9,833 bases of DNA from an uncultured Actinomycetes bacterium (lineage in GTDB: Bacteria > Actinomycetota > Actinomycetes > Nanopelagicales > Nanopelagicaceae). The stretch spans positions 1 through 9,833 of the forward strand of contig CAIMNT010000091.1 of NCBI GenBank assembly GCA_903842855.1, given 5' to 3'. The translations under genes and the position numbers were made by a program. Of this stretch, positions 1-7,165 are shown in pieces (position 1 is the first letter of the stretch; every line of letters starts with the position of its first letter). The notes under the pieces were generated by a model, which worked only from the letters and a program-made list of their open reading frames with translations, did not search any database and was not told the origin of the DNA.

Positions 1-576
1 ATTTGAGGCGGTGAGCGCATTGATGGTGAGCGTTCCAAGCGAGGGGGAGCAATCGATCAAGATGTCGTCATAGAGGTCCAGAACCGGTGCCAGAATCTTG
101 CGTAGTTTGTGCTCTTTTGCGATTTCGGTGACGAAAGCTGCCTCCGCTGCCGCTAAATCTTCATGGCCTCTCACAAAGTCAAGACCAGGAACATTCGATT
201 TCAAAATGAAATTTTGAATCCCTGATTGGGGATCATTCAGTAAGTACCAGATGGAGCCATACTGTTCTTTGAGTTGCGCCGGCTTAATGCCTAGCCCAGT
301 GGTCATTGAGGCCTGTGAGTCGAAATCAATCAGTAGGACCCGGCGCCCCAACTCTGCGAGGGCAGCACCCAAATTGATCGTCGTTGTGGTCTTTCCGACG
401 CCACCTTTTTGATTGACGATAGAGATGACTCGGGCAGAGCCCGCCTCAGGAGTACTCACAATTGTTGGGAATTCAATAACAGTTCGACCAAGGACGCTAG
501 ACGTGGTGGCTAGCTCCTCATCACGATTTGTCGATTTATCTGCCAGTCGAGAAACCTTTGAAGTGCTATTTGCCAT
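1..576 (-). CDS. ParA/Soj-family ATPase, partial (C-terminus outside window)
   Basis: Reading the minus strand from ATG at 576-574 gives 192 codons without a stop to the window edge. This is the N-terminal part of a MinD/ParA P-loop ATPase of the type found next to scpA in actinobacteria (M. tuberculosis Rv1708-like). The deviant Walker A KGGVGKTT is at residues 57-64 (signature Lys57, Lys62), IDFDSQ follows at 83-88, and the Walker B-like ILIDCSPSLG is at 172-181. About 50 residues precede the ATPase core; the stretch LGRTVIEFP resembles the Rv1708 N-terminal extension, so the long start is likely right. An in-frame stop on the minus strand (603-601) prevents any longer reading, and no Shine-Dalgarno sequence is visible before the ATG. 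The family acts in chromosome segregation or positioning, but the role of this paralogue is unclear. Its divergent orientation to scpA is unusual (see findings). Confidence 0.9.
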   Translation of the reverse strand, partial: MANSTSKVSRLADKSTNRDEELATTSSVLGRTVIEFPTIVSTPEAGSARVISIVNQKGGVGKTTTTINLGAALAELGRRVLLIDFDSQASMTTGLGIKPAQLKEQYGSIWYLLNDPQSGIQNFILKSNVPGLDFVRGHEDLAAAEAAFVTEIAKEHKLRKILAPVLDLYDDILIDCSPSLGTLTINALTASN

Positions 577-619
577 GCGGTGGACTCTACGGCGGTGCGC
601 TCAGCAAGGCAAGCGCGTT
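577..619. other. 43-bp gap between divergent parA and scpA starts; possible rearrangement junction
   Basis: This short spacer separates the two divergent start codons. I see no convincing -35/-10 pair for either gene and no ribosome binding site for parA. On the plus strand one frame is open through the gap and ends in TGA at 621-623, overlapping the scpA ATG as ATGA. Its tail reads GGALSKASAL, weakly like the GAL-x-YRALA end of ParA proteins. This could be a relic of the usual parA-to-scpA overlap, which would put an inversion breakpoint here or just inside parA. Confidence 0.35.
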
Positions 620-1483
620 ATGAGTACCTTTCTCCCCATGAGCGATTTAATTGTTGAGGGGAGCGAGAACGCATTCTCGGTCCACTTAAGCAATTTTGAT
701 GGTCCCTTCGACCTGCTGCTACAACTTATTTCACGCCACAAAATGGATATCACCGAGATCGCTCTCGGGGTCGTAACAGATGATTTTATTGCGTATATAA
801 AGGCTTTGGAGGGCTCTGAGCAGGGCTGGGATCTAGATCAGACCACAGAATTCCTTGTCGTTGCAGCGACCTTGCTAGATCTAAAAGCGGCCAGACTCTT
901 GCCCAGTGGTGAGATCGAAGATGAAGGCGATTTGGCACTTCTTGAGGCTCGAGATCTCCTCTTCGCTCGTCTTTTGCAGTACCGGGCATTTAAAGAGATA
1001 GCGGCAATATTCCAAGGTCGCATCGAAGTCGCCGATAAGAGTTTTGCACGCCTCGTTGCCATGGAGAGCCATTTTGCCCAGCTGCTGCCAGAGGTTTTGA
1101 TTGGTGTCGGAGCAAATCGCTTCGCGGCGATTGCAGAGCGCGTCCTCGCGCCCAAGTTTGTTCCTATGCTATCCATTGACCATATTCACCAACCCCTAGT
1201 GAGCGTCGCGCAAGAGGCGGCAAAGATTGCAGAGTCGCTTCGTGGCCACGGACGGGCGAGTTTTCGAACGCTAATTGGCGATGCAGATTCTACTCTTGTC
1301 GTTGTAGCAAGATTCTTGGCCCTCCTTGAGCTCTATCGCGAGGGGGCAGTTAGATTCGAACAGGTAGTTGCGCTAGGCGATCTTCAGATTACCTGGATTG
1401 CAGGAGTTAATGATGAGATTGAAGTTAGCGATGAGTTTGATCGACCGGTAGAAGCCCTTGATTCTAAGACAAATGAGGAATAA
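620..1483 (+). CDS. scpA: Segregation and condensation protein A (kleisin ScpA)
   Basis: ScpA is the kleisin subunit that bridges the heads of the SMC dimer and binds ScpB in the bacterial condensin. The 287-residue product shows the family N-terminal motif FDGPFDLLLQLI at residues 26-37, and the helix ATLLDLKAARLLP at 83-95. A C-terminal winged-helix region (about 210-270) follows, with ITWIAG near the end. The open frame extends back to 413, but that part is antisense to parA. I therefore take ATG 620, preceded by AAGG about 10 bases upstream; ATG 638 (MSDLIVEG) is the alternative. The length is normal for the family. The stop codon directly abuts the scpB start, so the two are translated as a pair, in keeping with their joint complex. 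Confidence 0.93.
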   Translation: MSTFLPMSDLIVEGSENAFSVHLSNFDGPFDLLLQLISRHKMDITEIALGVVTDDFIAYIKALEGSEQGWDLDQTTEFLVVAATLLDLKAARLLPSGEIEDEGDLALLEARDLLFARLLQYRAFKEIAAIFQGRIEVADKSFARLVAMESHFAQLLPEVLIGVGANRFAAIAERVLAPKFVPMLSIDHIHQPLVSVAQEAAKIAESLRGHGRASFRTLIGDADSTLVVVARFLALLELYREGAVRFEQVVALGDLQITWIAGVNDEIEVSDEFDRPVEALDSKTNEE

Positions 1484-2041
1484 ATGTCTGAACTAGAACT
1501 AAACAGATCCCTAGAGGCGATCCTTATGGTGGTAGATGAGCCTGTGAACGAGGTTGTCTTAGCCCAGATCACCGAGGTCCCAACCGAAGTTGTCACCGCC
1601 GCGCTAAAAGCTCTGGCGCAGAGCTATGAGGAGCAGGGTAGGGGATTCCAACTCCGCGAGGTCGCAGGTGGTTGGCGTTTCTACAGCCACCCCGATCAAT
1701 CTCCACTCGTCGAAAAGTTTGTTCTTGATGGGCAACAGACTCGCTTAACGCAAGCTGCACTCGAGACTTTAGCTGTCATCGCCTACCGACAACCTGCATC
1801 TCGGGCTCGCGTTTCAGCGATCCGAGGGGTAAATGTAGAAGCGGTTATGAAGACACTTCTGACCCGCGGTCTCGTCGAAGAGCGTGGAGTTGAGCATGAG
1901 ACCGGTGCAATCCTCTACGGCACGACTAGCTTCTTCTTAGAGAAGATAGGTGTGCGGGGGATTGAGGACCTACCTGCGCTGGCACCATTCCTGCCAGATG
2001 TCGATGGACTCGATGAGGTCCTGGCTTCGCTCACTGAATAG
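1484..2041 (+). CDS. scpB: Segregation and condensation protein B (ScpB)
   Basis: ScpB is a dimeric double winged-helix protein that binds ScpA and shapes the SMC-kleisin complex. The 185-residue product begins with ELNRSLEAILMVVDEPV (residues 3-19), the usual ScpB opening. The conserved core QAALETLAVIAYRQPASRARVSAIRGVN runs at about residues 91-118, and GVEHETGAILYGTT, close to the family's GRPILYGTT, sits near 145-158. The second winged helix ends with the typical phrase FFLEKIGVRGIEDLPAL. The ATG follows the scpA TAA with no gap, and GAGGAA at 1475-1480 inside the end of scpA serves as ribosome binding site. The arrangement strongly implies one transcript and coupled translation. Confidence 0.95.
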   Translation: MSELELNRSLEAILMVVDEPVNEVVLAQITEVPTEVVTAALKALAQSYEEQGRGFQLREVAGGWRFYSHPDQSPLVEKFVLDGQQTRLTQAALETLAVIAYRQPASRARVSAIRGVNVEAVMKTLLTRGLVEERGVEHETGAILYGTTSFFLEKIGVRGIEDLPALAPFLPDVDGLDEVLASLTE

Positions 2042-2134
2042 AGTGATTTCGCTTCTCTGAAGTTAGGGTTTAGAGTTCGCCTACAGGTCTTAGTTGGTCT
2101 GCCACGCCCAGATTGGCCGTGATGAGAGGAAAAT

Positions 2135-2869
2135 ATGGCTTTAATCCGCCTTCAAAAAGTGCTCGCCGATGCTGGGATAGCAAGTCGCAGAGCTAGTGAA
2201 CAGCTGATCCTAGATGGCCGCGTGAGCGTGGATGGGGTTCAAATTCTTCAACTCGGATCAAAGGTAGATCCTGAAATCTCTAAAGTTGAAGTTGATGGTG
2301 AGTCTATTTCAACGAAAAAAACTAATGTTTACCTCGCTTTTCATAAACCAATAGGTATTTTATCCACCATGTCAGACCCAGATGGCCGTCCATCACTGGG
2401 AGATTACTTTAAAGATCGCAACGAGAGGCTCTTCCATGTGGGCCGCCTCGACCGAGAGAGTGAAGGGCTCATTCTTCTCACAAATGATGGGGATTTGGCC
2501 CACCGTGCAACCCACCCTTCGTATGGCATGGTTAAGCGATATCTGGTTGAAATCGAGGGAGTTCTCTCCAAAGAGCAGCTCTCAGCCATCTCGACCGGAA
2601 TTCAACTGGAGGATGGGTTGGCTAGAGCGCTCGAGATTAAAACCCTCAGGGAGATCAATCCGAAGCACTCGTGGGTAGAGATCTCAATCCACGAAGGCCG
2701 GTATCACATCGTCAGAAGGATCTTTGAGCACTTCGAACTTCCAGTGCTTCGACTAATTAGAACCGAGTTTGGCCCAATCTCCCTCGCAGAGACAGGTGTT
2801 GGCAGATACCGAAAGCTAAACGAGGTGGAGTTAGTTAACCTATTTAAGGTTTTAAAGTTAAATCGTTAA
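2135..2869 (+). CDS. rluB: 23S rRNA pseudouridine synthase, RluB/RsuA family
   Basis: This 244-residue protein is an RsuA/RluB/E/F-type pseudouridine synthase, which isomerises a specific uridine in ribosomal RNA. The N-terminal S4 RNA-binding domain covers about residues 1-60 (RLQKVLADAGIASRRASEQLI). The catalytic motif GRLDRESEGLILLTNDG is at 103-119, with Asp106 as the presumed nucleophile. KRYLVEIEG (134-142) and GRYHIVRRIFE near 187-197 match the family core. Position next to scpB, as in other actinobacteria, favours the RluB subtype (U2605 in E. coli numbering), though substrate cannot be read from sequence. The start has a good ribosome binding site, AGAGGAAA, just upstream. The 93 bases between scpB and this gene hold no promoter I can defend, so read-through from scpAB is likely. 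Confidence 0.92.
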   Translation: MALIRLQKVLADAGIASRRASEQLILDGRVSVDGVQILQLGSKVDPEISKVEVDGESISTKKTNVYLAFHKPIGILSTMSDPDGRPSLGDYFKDRNERLFHVGRLDRESEGLILLTNDGDLAHRATHPSYGMVKRYLVEIEGVLSKEQLSAISTGIQLEDGLARALEIKTLREINPKHSWVEISIHEGRYHIVRRIFEHFELPVLRLIRTEFGPISLAETGVGRYRKLNEVELVNLFKVLKLNR

Positions 2870-2894
2870 ATAAACTTTGTCGAAATCAATAAAG

Positions 2895-2937
2895 CGATAA
2901 TTAGTTAAGTAGGGTACCAACTAAAAACAATTTATCG
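2895..2937 (+). promoter_or_regulatory. Alternative hairpin overlapping the 2931-2975 repeat
   Basis: CGATAA (2895-2900) can pair with TTATCG (2932-2937) and, just inside, TTAGTT (2901-2906) with AACTAA (2919-2924), leaving a 7-base bulge and a 12-base loop. Because TTATCG is also part of the downstream 10-bp stem, the two folds exclude each other. The loop GGGTA (2912-2916) is complementary to TACCC (2956-2960) in the loop of the second hairpin. Such rival folds would suit an attenuator, but this is inferred from base pairing only. Confidence 0.3.
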
Positions 2938-2975
2938 ACTTTAATGAGCGTAATCTACCCGCAATAGTCGATAAA
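2931..2975. repeat. Perfect 10-bp inverted repeat, TTTATCGACT / AGTCGATAAA
   Basis: The arms at 2931-2940 and 2966-2975 are exact reverse complements separated by 25 bases. They could form an RNA hairpin or be paired operator half-sites. There is no T-run after the right arm, so a rho-independent terminator is unlikely. The left arm can alternatively pair upstream (CGATAA 2895-2900 with TTATCG 2932-2937). Confidence 0.7.
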
Positions 2976-3022
2976 ATGACTCGTTAATTACTAATAATAG
3001 GGACCGATTATATTGTCGACTC

Positions 3023-3053
3023 TTGCAAATAGTGATTTACGTATTCGTATATT
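3023..3053 (+). promoter_or_regulatory. Possible sigma-70 type promoter for aroH-tyrA
   Basis: TTGCAA at 3023-3028 and TATATT at 3048-3053 resemble -35 and -10 boxes with a 19-base spacer, slightly longer than optimal. A transcript starting near 3060 would have a leader of roughly 65 bases before the aroH ATG. If this is the main promoter, the inverted repeats lie upstream of it and would be operators rather than RNA structures. Confidence 0.3.
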
Positions 3054-3126
3054 CAACCTTAAAAATGTTAAACGGCAATCGTGTCTGCTCTGCCAACTCG
3101 AGCCAATTGAACTGTAGGCTGACGCC

Positions 3127-3489
3127 ATGAGAGTACGTGCCATCCGCGGAGCAACTCAATTGCAGAGCGATGATTCGGAAGAGATGGCAGCTGCCGTGAC
3201 CGAGCTGCTTCAAGATATCTTTGCCAAGAATAATCTGGCCAAAGAGAACCTCATTTCAATCTTCTTCACTTCAACCCAAGACCTGATCTGCGACTTCCCG
3301 GCTGCCGCAGCCCGGCGATTGGATCTAGGGGATATCCCACTTATGTGCGCTCAGGAGATTCCCGTATCGGGCTCGCTGCCTCGAGTGGTTAGGGTGATGG
3401 TGCACGCTCACTCGGATCTCGCTCACTCCGAAATTAAACATATTTACGCTCGCGGTGCTGAGGTTTTACGTAGAGATATAGCCCAATAG
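3127..3489 (+). CDS. aroH: Chorismate mutase, AroH class
   Basis: The enzyme rearranges chorismate to prephenate, the first committed step to phenylalanine and tyrosine. The 120-residue product matches the trimeric AroH fold (B. subtilis type, about 127 residues), not the helical AroQ class. Active-site residues known from B. subtilis AroH are all recognisable: Arg7 in RAIRGAT, Phe57 and Arg63 in DFPAAAARR, Cys74 and Glu77 in CAQEIPV, Arg89 in RVVRVMV and Tyr107 in HIYARG. No good Shine-Dalgarno sequence precedes the ATG. The stop codon shares one base with the GTG start of tyrA, so the next enzyme of the pathway is translationally coupled to it. Confidence 0.95.
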   Translation: MRVRAIRGATQLQSDDSEEMAAAVTELLQDIFAKNNLAKENLISIFFTSTQDLICDFPAAAARRLDLGDIPLMCAQEIPVSGSLPRVVRVMVHAHSDLAHSEIKHIYARGAEVLRRDIAQ

Positions 3490-4565
3490 TGCGCACATTT
3501 GATCGGGTTCGAGTCATTGGAGCAGGCTTAATTGGCACATCTATCGCACTGGGTTTAAAGAGCGCCGGATACTTATTAAATATAGAAGATGAAGATCCTG
3601 AGGCGGAAGAGATTGCTCAAGGTCTGATTGGTCAATCATCTTCGGAGGAGGTTCCAGAGCTGGTGATCGTAGCGACACCAATTTTGACCATTCCCTCACT
3701 CGTTCGAGAGTATGGAAATAGATACCCTCAAGCAACGATTATAGATATTGGTGGTTTAAAGTCTGAAGTTATTGCAGAGGTTGAACAATTTTCAGAGTTA
3801 TCCATGCGTTTCTGCGCCACCCATCCGATGGCCGGTAGGGAAATCTCTGGCGCACTAGCAGCCAGGGGAGATCTCTTCGAGGGCAGAATCTGGATTTATA
3901 CGCCAACGGTTAATGCAAGTGATCTGGCCATCGCCAGAGCCTTAGAGATCATTCGTGCTTTAGGCGCTTCTGAGGTGCGACTAGATCCGCGAGAACATGA
4001 TCAGGCGATCGCAGGGATTTCGCATCTGCCTCAAGTGGTGAGCTCCCTGCTCTCTGCCTCACTGATTGATCTATCGGATCGCGATATTAAGTTAGCCGGG
4101 CAGGGGCTGAAAGATGTCTCCCGTCTAGCTGCCTCAAGCTCCTCCCTTTGGTCTGAGCTATTACATGCAAATAGCGCCGCAGTGGTGGATCTGCTTCAGA
4201 TATTTGCAAGGAATTTAGAAGATTTATCGATATCTCTACAAAACGATGATTTACGTAAGACCAAGGAGATTCTAGAGCTCGGTCGAGAGAATCACGCTCG
4301 TATTCCGGGAAAGCATGGAGGTAAGCGTCGCGATTATTGGTACCTCCCGATAATCATCGATGACAAACCTGGACAGTTGGCGAAGATATTTGACGTCTGC
4401 GCCATGGTTGGTGCCAACGTAGAGGATCTCTCTATTGAACATACTCCGGGTCAGGAGAGTGGCCTCGTTACTCTGGCACTCTCGCAGGTGGATTCCGGTC
4501 GGGTATATGAGCAATTGCTCCATGAAGGTTGGAAGGCGCATCAACCTCGAGAATCAATCGGTTAG
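3489..4565 (+). CDS. tyrA: Prephenate dehydrogenase with C-terminal ACT domain
   Basis: TyrA oxidatively decarboxylates prephenate to 4-hydroxyphenylpyruvate, the tyrosine precursor, using NAD(P). The 358-residue protein has a Rossmann loop GAGLIG at 11-16, an acidic strand-2 end (NIEDED, 31-36) that favours NAD over NADP, and catalytic THPMAGRE at 111-118 (His112). A second conserved histidine lies in GISHLPQ (176-182), and GLKDVSRLA at 206-214 belongs to the helical dimerisation domain. An ACT domain at about 284-350 (DKPGQLAKIFDVCAMVGANVEDLSIEH region) predicts allosteric control by an amino acid, most likely tyrosine. The start is GTG at 3489, overlapping the aroH stop as TAGTG; no other start fits the Rossmann fold. 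The gene forms a two-gene tyrosine unit with aroH. Confidence 0.94.
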   Translation: MRTFDRVRVIGAGLIGTSIALGLKSAGYLLNIEDEDPEAEEIAQGLIGQSSSEEVPELVIVATPILTIPSLVREYGNRYPQATIIDIGGLKSEVIAEVEQFSELSMRFCATHPMAGREISGALAARGDLFEGRIWIYTPTVNASDLAIARALEIIRALGASEVRLDPREHDQAIAGISHLPQVVSSLLSASLIDLSDRDIKLAGQGLKDVSRLAASSSSLWSELLHANSAAVVDLLQIFARNLEDLSISLQNDDLRKTKEILELGRENHARIPGKHGGKRRDYWYLPIIIDDKPGQLAKIFDVCAMVGANVEDLSIEHTPGQESGLVTLALSQVDSGRVYEQLLHEGWKAHQPRESIG

Positions 4566-4618
4566 GTAAGTTTCGCTGCCCAAAATTCATATGCACTTTA
4601 AAGAGTTAAGGTACTCGT

Positions 4619-6595
4619 ATGTCGACCGTCGTAATAGCCATAGATGGTCCAAGCGGATCGGGAAAATCCTCTACAGCGCGAGCGGTAGCTCAAAGAGCTA
4701 ACTGGCAGTACCTGGATACCGGAGCCCTGTATCGCGCCATCACCTGGTTGGCGATTCGCGAAGGCCTGAACGATCCCGCAGATTTGGTTTCACGTGCTCG
4801 CGAAGATGGGATTACCTTCAACGGTGACCCCATTGAACCTAGAGTCTTTGTAGGCGATGTTGATGTAACCACAGAGATTCGGGGCCAACGTGTCACCGAC
4901 CAGGTCTCTATGTTCTCGGCGCTACCTGAAGTTCGCGAGTACCTTCTCGGTCTTCAAAGGGCGGTTATTGATAACGCTCCTCATGGAATAGTTGTTGAGG
5001 GTAGGGATATCGGTACCGTGGTCGCTCCAGCCGCCCCGCTCAAGATCTTTCTTTACGCAGATCTTCAGCAGCGCGCCTTGCGACGCGAGCGCGAACTTTT
5101 GGAACCAGCCACAACCGAGTCCGTCTCTCAATCCTTAGAGGAGCGCGATGCAATCGACTCCACCCGAAAGATTTCACCTCTGCGCATGGCTGATGATGCA
5201 CTTGAAATCGATTCGACTCTGCTCGATCTTCCAGAAGTTGTTGATGTCATTTGGCAGTGGGCAAAGGAGCGAGCTTTATTGGGTCTGCCCAAAGTTGCGA
5301 TCATCGGACGCCCAAATGTGGGTAAGTCAACCTTGGTGAATAGGATCATTGGACGACGTGAGGCGATCGTTGAAGACACGCCAGGCGTTACTCGCGATCG
5401 CGTCAAGTACGAAGCAGAGTGGAATGGACGTACCTTCGTTCTGATAGATACCGGTGGGTGGGAAGTTAAGCCGGAGGGAATTTCGGAGAAGATCACAGCG
5501 GGCGCCGAGTTGGCGATCGCTGAGGCAGATCTCATTCTCTTTGTTGTAGATGCACAAGTCGGAGCGCTCGATGAAGATTCCTCGCTACTTACCCTTCTTC
5601 GCAAATCGAAGAAGAAGACAATCTTGGTTGCCAATAAAGTTGATGGGGTTAATGAAGAGCAGAATGCTCACGCCTTGTGGAATTTGGGATTGGGCGAGCC
5701 CCGTTTTGTCTCGGCATTACACGGCCGGGGATCGGGAGATCTCCTCGACTTGTTGATTCAAGAACTTCCCGAAGTTGGATCTGAACTACCTGATGATGGA
5801 TTTAGACGGATCGCGATCGTGGGAAGACCAAATGTTGGAAAGTCGAGTTTGCTCAATGCCCTTGCTGGCGAATCACGCGTTCTAGTTGATGACGTTGCTG
5901 GAACAACCAGAGATCCCGTTGATGAATTGATCGAGCTAGGGGGAGACACCTGGCGCTTCATCGATACAGCGGGAATCCGCAAGCGTGCAATTCATGATAG
6001 CGGTACCGATTATTACGCCAGTTTGAGAACTGCAGCAGCGCTCGATCGTGCCGAAGTTGCAGTGATAGTAATAGATGCATCTGTTCCACTCACGGAGCAG
6101 GATTTAAGGATTATAACGATGGCCGAAGAGGCAGGTCGCGCCATGGTTCTGGTCATGAACAAGTGGGATGTTGTAGATGATGAGCGTCGCGAACAACTCG
6201 ATAAAGAGTTGGAGCGAAATCTTGAGCGCTACCCATGGGCACAACGCGTAAATCTCTCTGCCAAGACCGGCTGGCACCGCGATCGACTAGCCCCAGCGTT
6301 GCGTACAGCACTGCGCAGTTGGGAGAAGAGAATCCCTACCTCAAAACTCAATGCATTCTTGGGCGCCCTTGTTGCCGCCACCCCACCTCCCGTTCGAGGC
6401 GGAAAGCAACCCAAGATTCGATTTGCTACTCAAGCGACGATCGCACCTCCAAAGTTTGTGGTCTTTTCGAGCGAATGGGTCGAGCCGAGCTATCGCCGCT
6501 TCATTGAACGGCGCCTGCGTGAAGAATTTGGATTTGAGGGTAGTCCCGTTGAGGTCTCGATTAAAGTACGGGAGCGGGAAGAGAGAAGGGGGTAA
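4619..6595 (+). CDS. der: Fused cytidylate kinase and GTPase Der
   Basis: One 658-residue chain joins two enzymes. Residues 1-218 are cytidylate kinase, which phosphorylates CMP/dCMP: P-loop GPSGSGKSS (10-18), YLDTGALYRA (31-40), VEGRDIGTVV (126-135) and DSTRKISPLRMADDA in the lid region (180-194). Residues 224-658 are Der/EngA, the tandem-GTPase factor for 50S ribosome assembly. Its first G domain has GRPNVGKST (230-238), DTGG (277-280) and NKVD (339-342); the second has GRPNVGKSS (402-410), DTAG (449-452) and NKWD (514-517). A KH-like domain covers about 570-655. The linker is only a few residues and there is no internal start for Der. Fused CMK-Der proteins are known in several actinobacteria, so this is not a frameshift artefact. 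TAAGG at 4607-4611 is the ribosome binding site. Confidence 0.96.
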   Translation: MSTVVIAIDGPSGSGKSSTARAVAQRANWQYLDTGALYRAITWLAIREGLNDPADLVSRAREDGITFNGDPIEPRVFVGDVDVTTEIRGQRVTDQVSMFSALPEVREYLLGLQRAVIDNAPHGIVVEGRDIGTVVAPAAPLKIFLYADLQQRALRRERELLEPATTESVSQSLEERDAIDSTRKISPLRMADDALEIDSTLLDLPEVVDVIWQWAKERALLGLPKVAIIGRPNVGKSTLVNRIIGRREAIVEDTPGVTRDRVKYEAEWNGRTFVLIDTGGWEVKPEGISEKITAGAELAIAEADLILFVVDAQVGALDEDSSLLTLLRKSKKKTILVANKVDGVNEEQNAHALWNLGLGEPRFVSALHGRGSGDLLDLLIQELPEVGSELPDDGFRRIAIVGRPNVGKSSLLNALAGESRVLVDDVAGTTRDPVDELIELGGDTWRFIDTAGIRKRAIHDSGTDYYASLRTAAALDRAEVAVIVIDASVPLTEQDLRIITMAEEAGRAMVLVMNKWDVVDDERREQLDKELERNLERYPWAQRVNLSAKTGWHRDRLAPALRTALRSWEKRIPTSKLNAFLGALVAATPPPVRGGKQPKIRFATQATIAPPKFVVFSSEWVEPSYRRFIERRLREEFGFEGSPVEVSIKVREREERRG

Positions 6596-7165
6596 ATGCA
6601 ACTATCGCGTAAGGAAGTTCTCACAATTCCTAACGGCCTAACTCTTATCCGTGCTTGTGGGGTTCCGATCTTCCTATGGTTGCTGCTTGGCGAAAACCTC
6701 AAAGGGTGGAGTTATCTAGTCTTAGCGATAGGCGCTTGGACCGATTATTTCGATGGCAAAGTCGCGCGATGGTTACACCAAGAATCAAAGCTCGGCGCTG
6801 CGATGGATCCGACCATCGATCGCCTCTATATTGCGGCCACGGTAATTGGACTAGCCTTGAAGCACTACATCCCTTGGTGGATGGTAGGAGTGCTTGCAGC
6901 TCGTGACTTGTACATGGTTTTACTTTTAGCTTTCTACCGCCGAAGATCCGGTCAAGTTTTCTCGGTTACATTTTTAGGTAAAGCGGCAACATTTAATCTG
7001 CTCTATGCCTTCCCATTTTTACTTTTAAGTAGCAAGAGCAGTTGGGGAGAGTTTGCTCACTCCTTTGGATGGGGATTTGCTATCTGGGGGATAGGTTTGT
7101 ACTTGTTAGCAGCACTAGACTATTCAAAAATTGCCCTTGGCCATAAAAGGAGAGCCCATGTCTAA
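6596..7165 (+). CDS. CDP-alcohol phosphatidyltransferase (PgsA-like)
   Basis: This 189-residue membrane enzyme transfers a phosphatidyl group from CDP-diacylglycerol to an alcohol. The family signature is complete: Asp50, Asp53, Gly54, Ala57, Arg58, Gly67, Asp71 and Asp75 in TDYFDGKVAR and KLGAAMDPTID. Hydrophobic segments at about 22-32, 36-49, 76-112, 127-143 and 155-175 fit the usual six-helix fold. Likely products are phosphatidylglycerol phosphate or, as actinobacterial relatives can do, cardiolipin; the acceptor cannot be told from the motif. The ATG directly follows the der TAA, with GAGAGAAGGGGG inside the der end as ribosome binding site. Its last 8 bases overlap gcvH. The place before gcvH, garA and ftsR resembles M. 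tuberculosis pgsA2 (Rv1822). Confidence 0.88.
   Translation: MQLSRKEVLTIPNGLTLIRACGVPIFLWLLLGENLKGWSYLVLAIGAWTDYFDGKVARWLHQESKLGAAMDPTIDRLYIAATVIGLALKHYIPWWMVGVLAARDLYMVLLLAFYRRRSGQVFSVTFLGKAATFNLLYAFPFLLLSSKSSWGEFAHSFGWGFAIWGIGLYLLAALDYSKIALGHKRRAHV

Larger units (their letters stand above)
2870..3126. other. AT-rich intergenic region, possible leader of aroH-tyrA
   Basis: This 257-base gap is clearly more AT-rich than the flanking genes and has no substantial open frame. It contains two overlapping inverted repeats (2895-2937 and 2931-2975), several TCGA-centred words (TTTGTCGAAA at 2876, TTTATCGACT at 2931, AGTCGATAAA at 2966, TTGTCGAC at 3013) and a possible promoter near 3023-3053. Two tiny frames are present: a 7-codon one at 2944-2967 (MSVIYPQ) and a 21-codon one from 3065 whose TGA overlaps the aroH ATG. 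Neither has a ribosome binding site or runs of Phe, Tyr or Trp codons. Confidence 0.6.

Noticed and set aside
413..619. N-terminal extension of the scpA frame back to 413
   Set aside because: It overlaps the parA coding region in antisense and does not resemble ScpA; similarity begins just after ATG 620.
838..1176. 112-residue minus-strand frame within scpA
   Set aside because: It has shadow-frame composition opposite a conserved gene, with no start signal.
2356..2366. DnaA-box-like TTATCCACC
   Set aside because: It is a single imperfect site inside rluB coding sequence, not part of a cluster; not an origin.
2944..2967. 7-codon frame MSVIYPQ inside the hairpin loop as an attenuator peptide
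   Set aside because: It has only one Tyr codon and no Shine-Dalgarno sequence; too short and weak to call.
3065..3130. 21-codon frame ending in ATGA overlap with aroH, as a leader peptide
   Set aside because: It has no ribosome binding site, no aromatic codons and no terminator/antiterminator after it; its overlap with the aroH start is probably chance.
5128..5634. 168-residue open frame on the minus strand within cmk-der
   Set aside because: It is antisense to a well-conserved gene, rich in Ser and Arg as expected of a shadow frame, with no recognisable motif.
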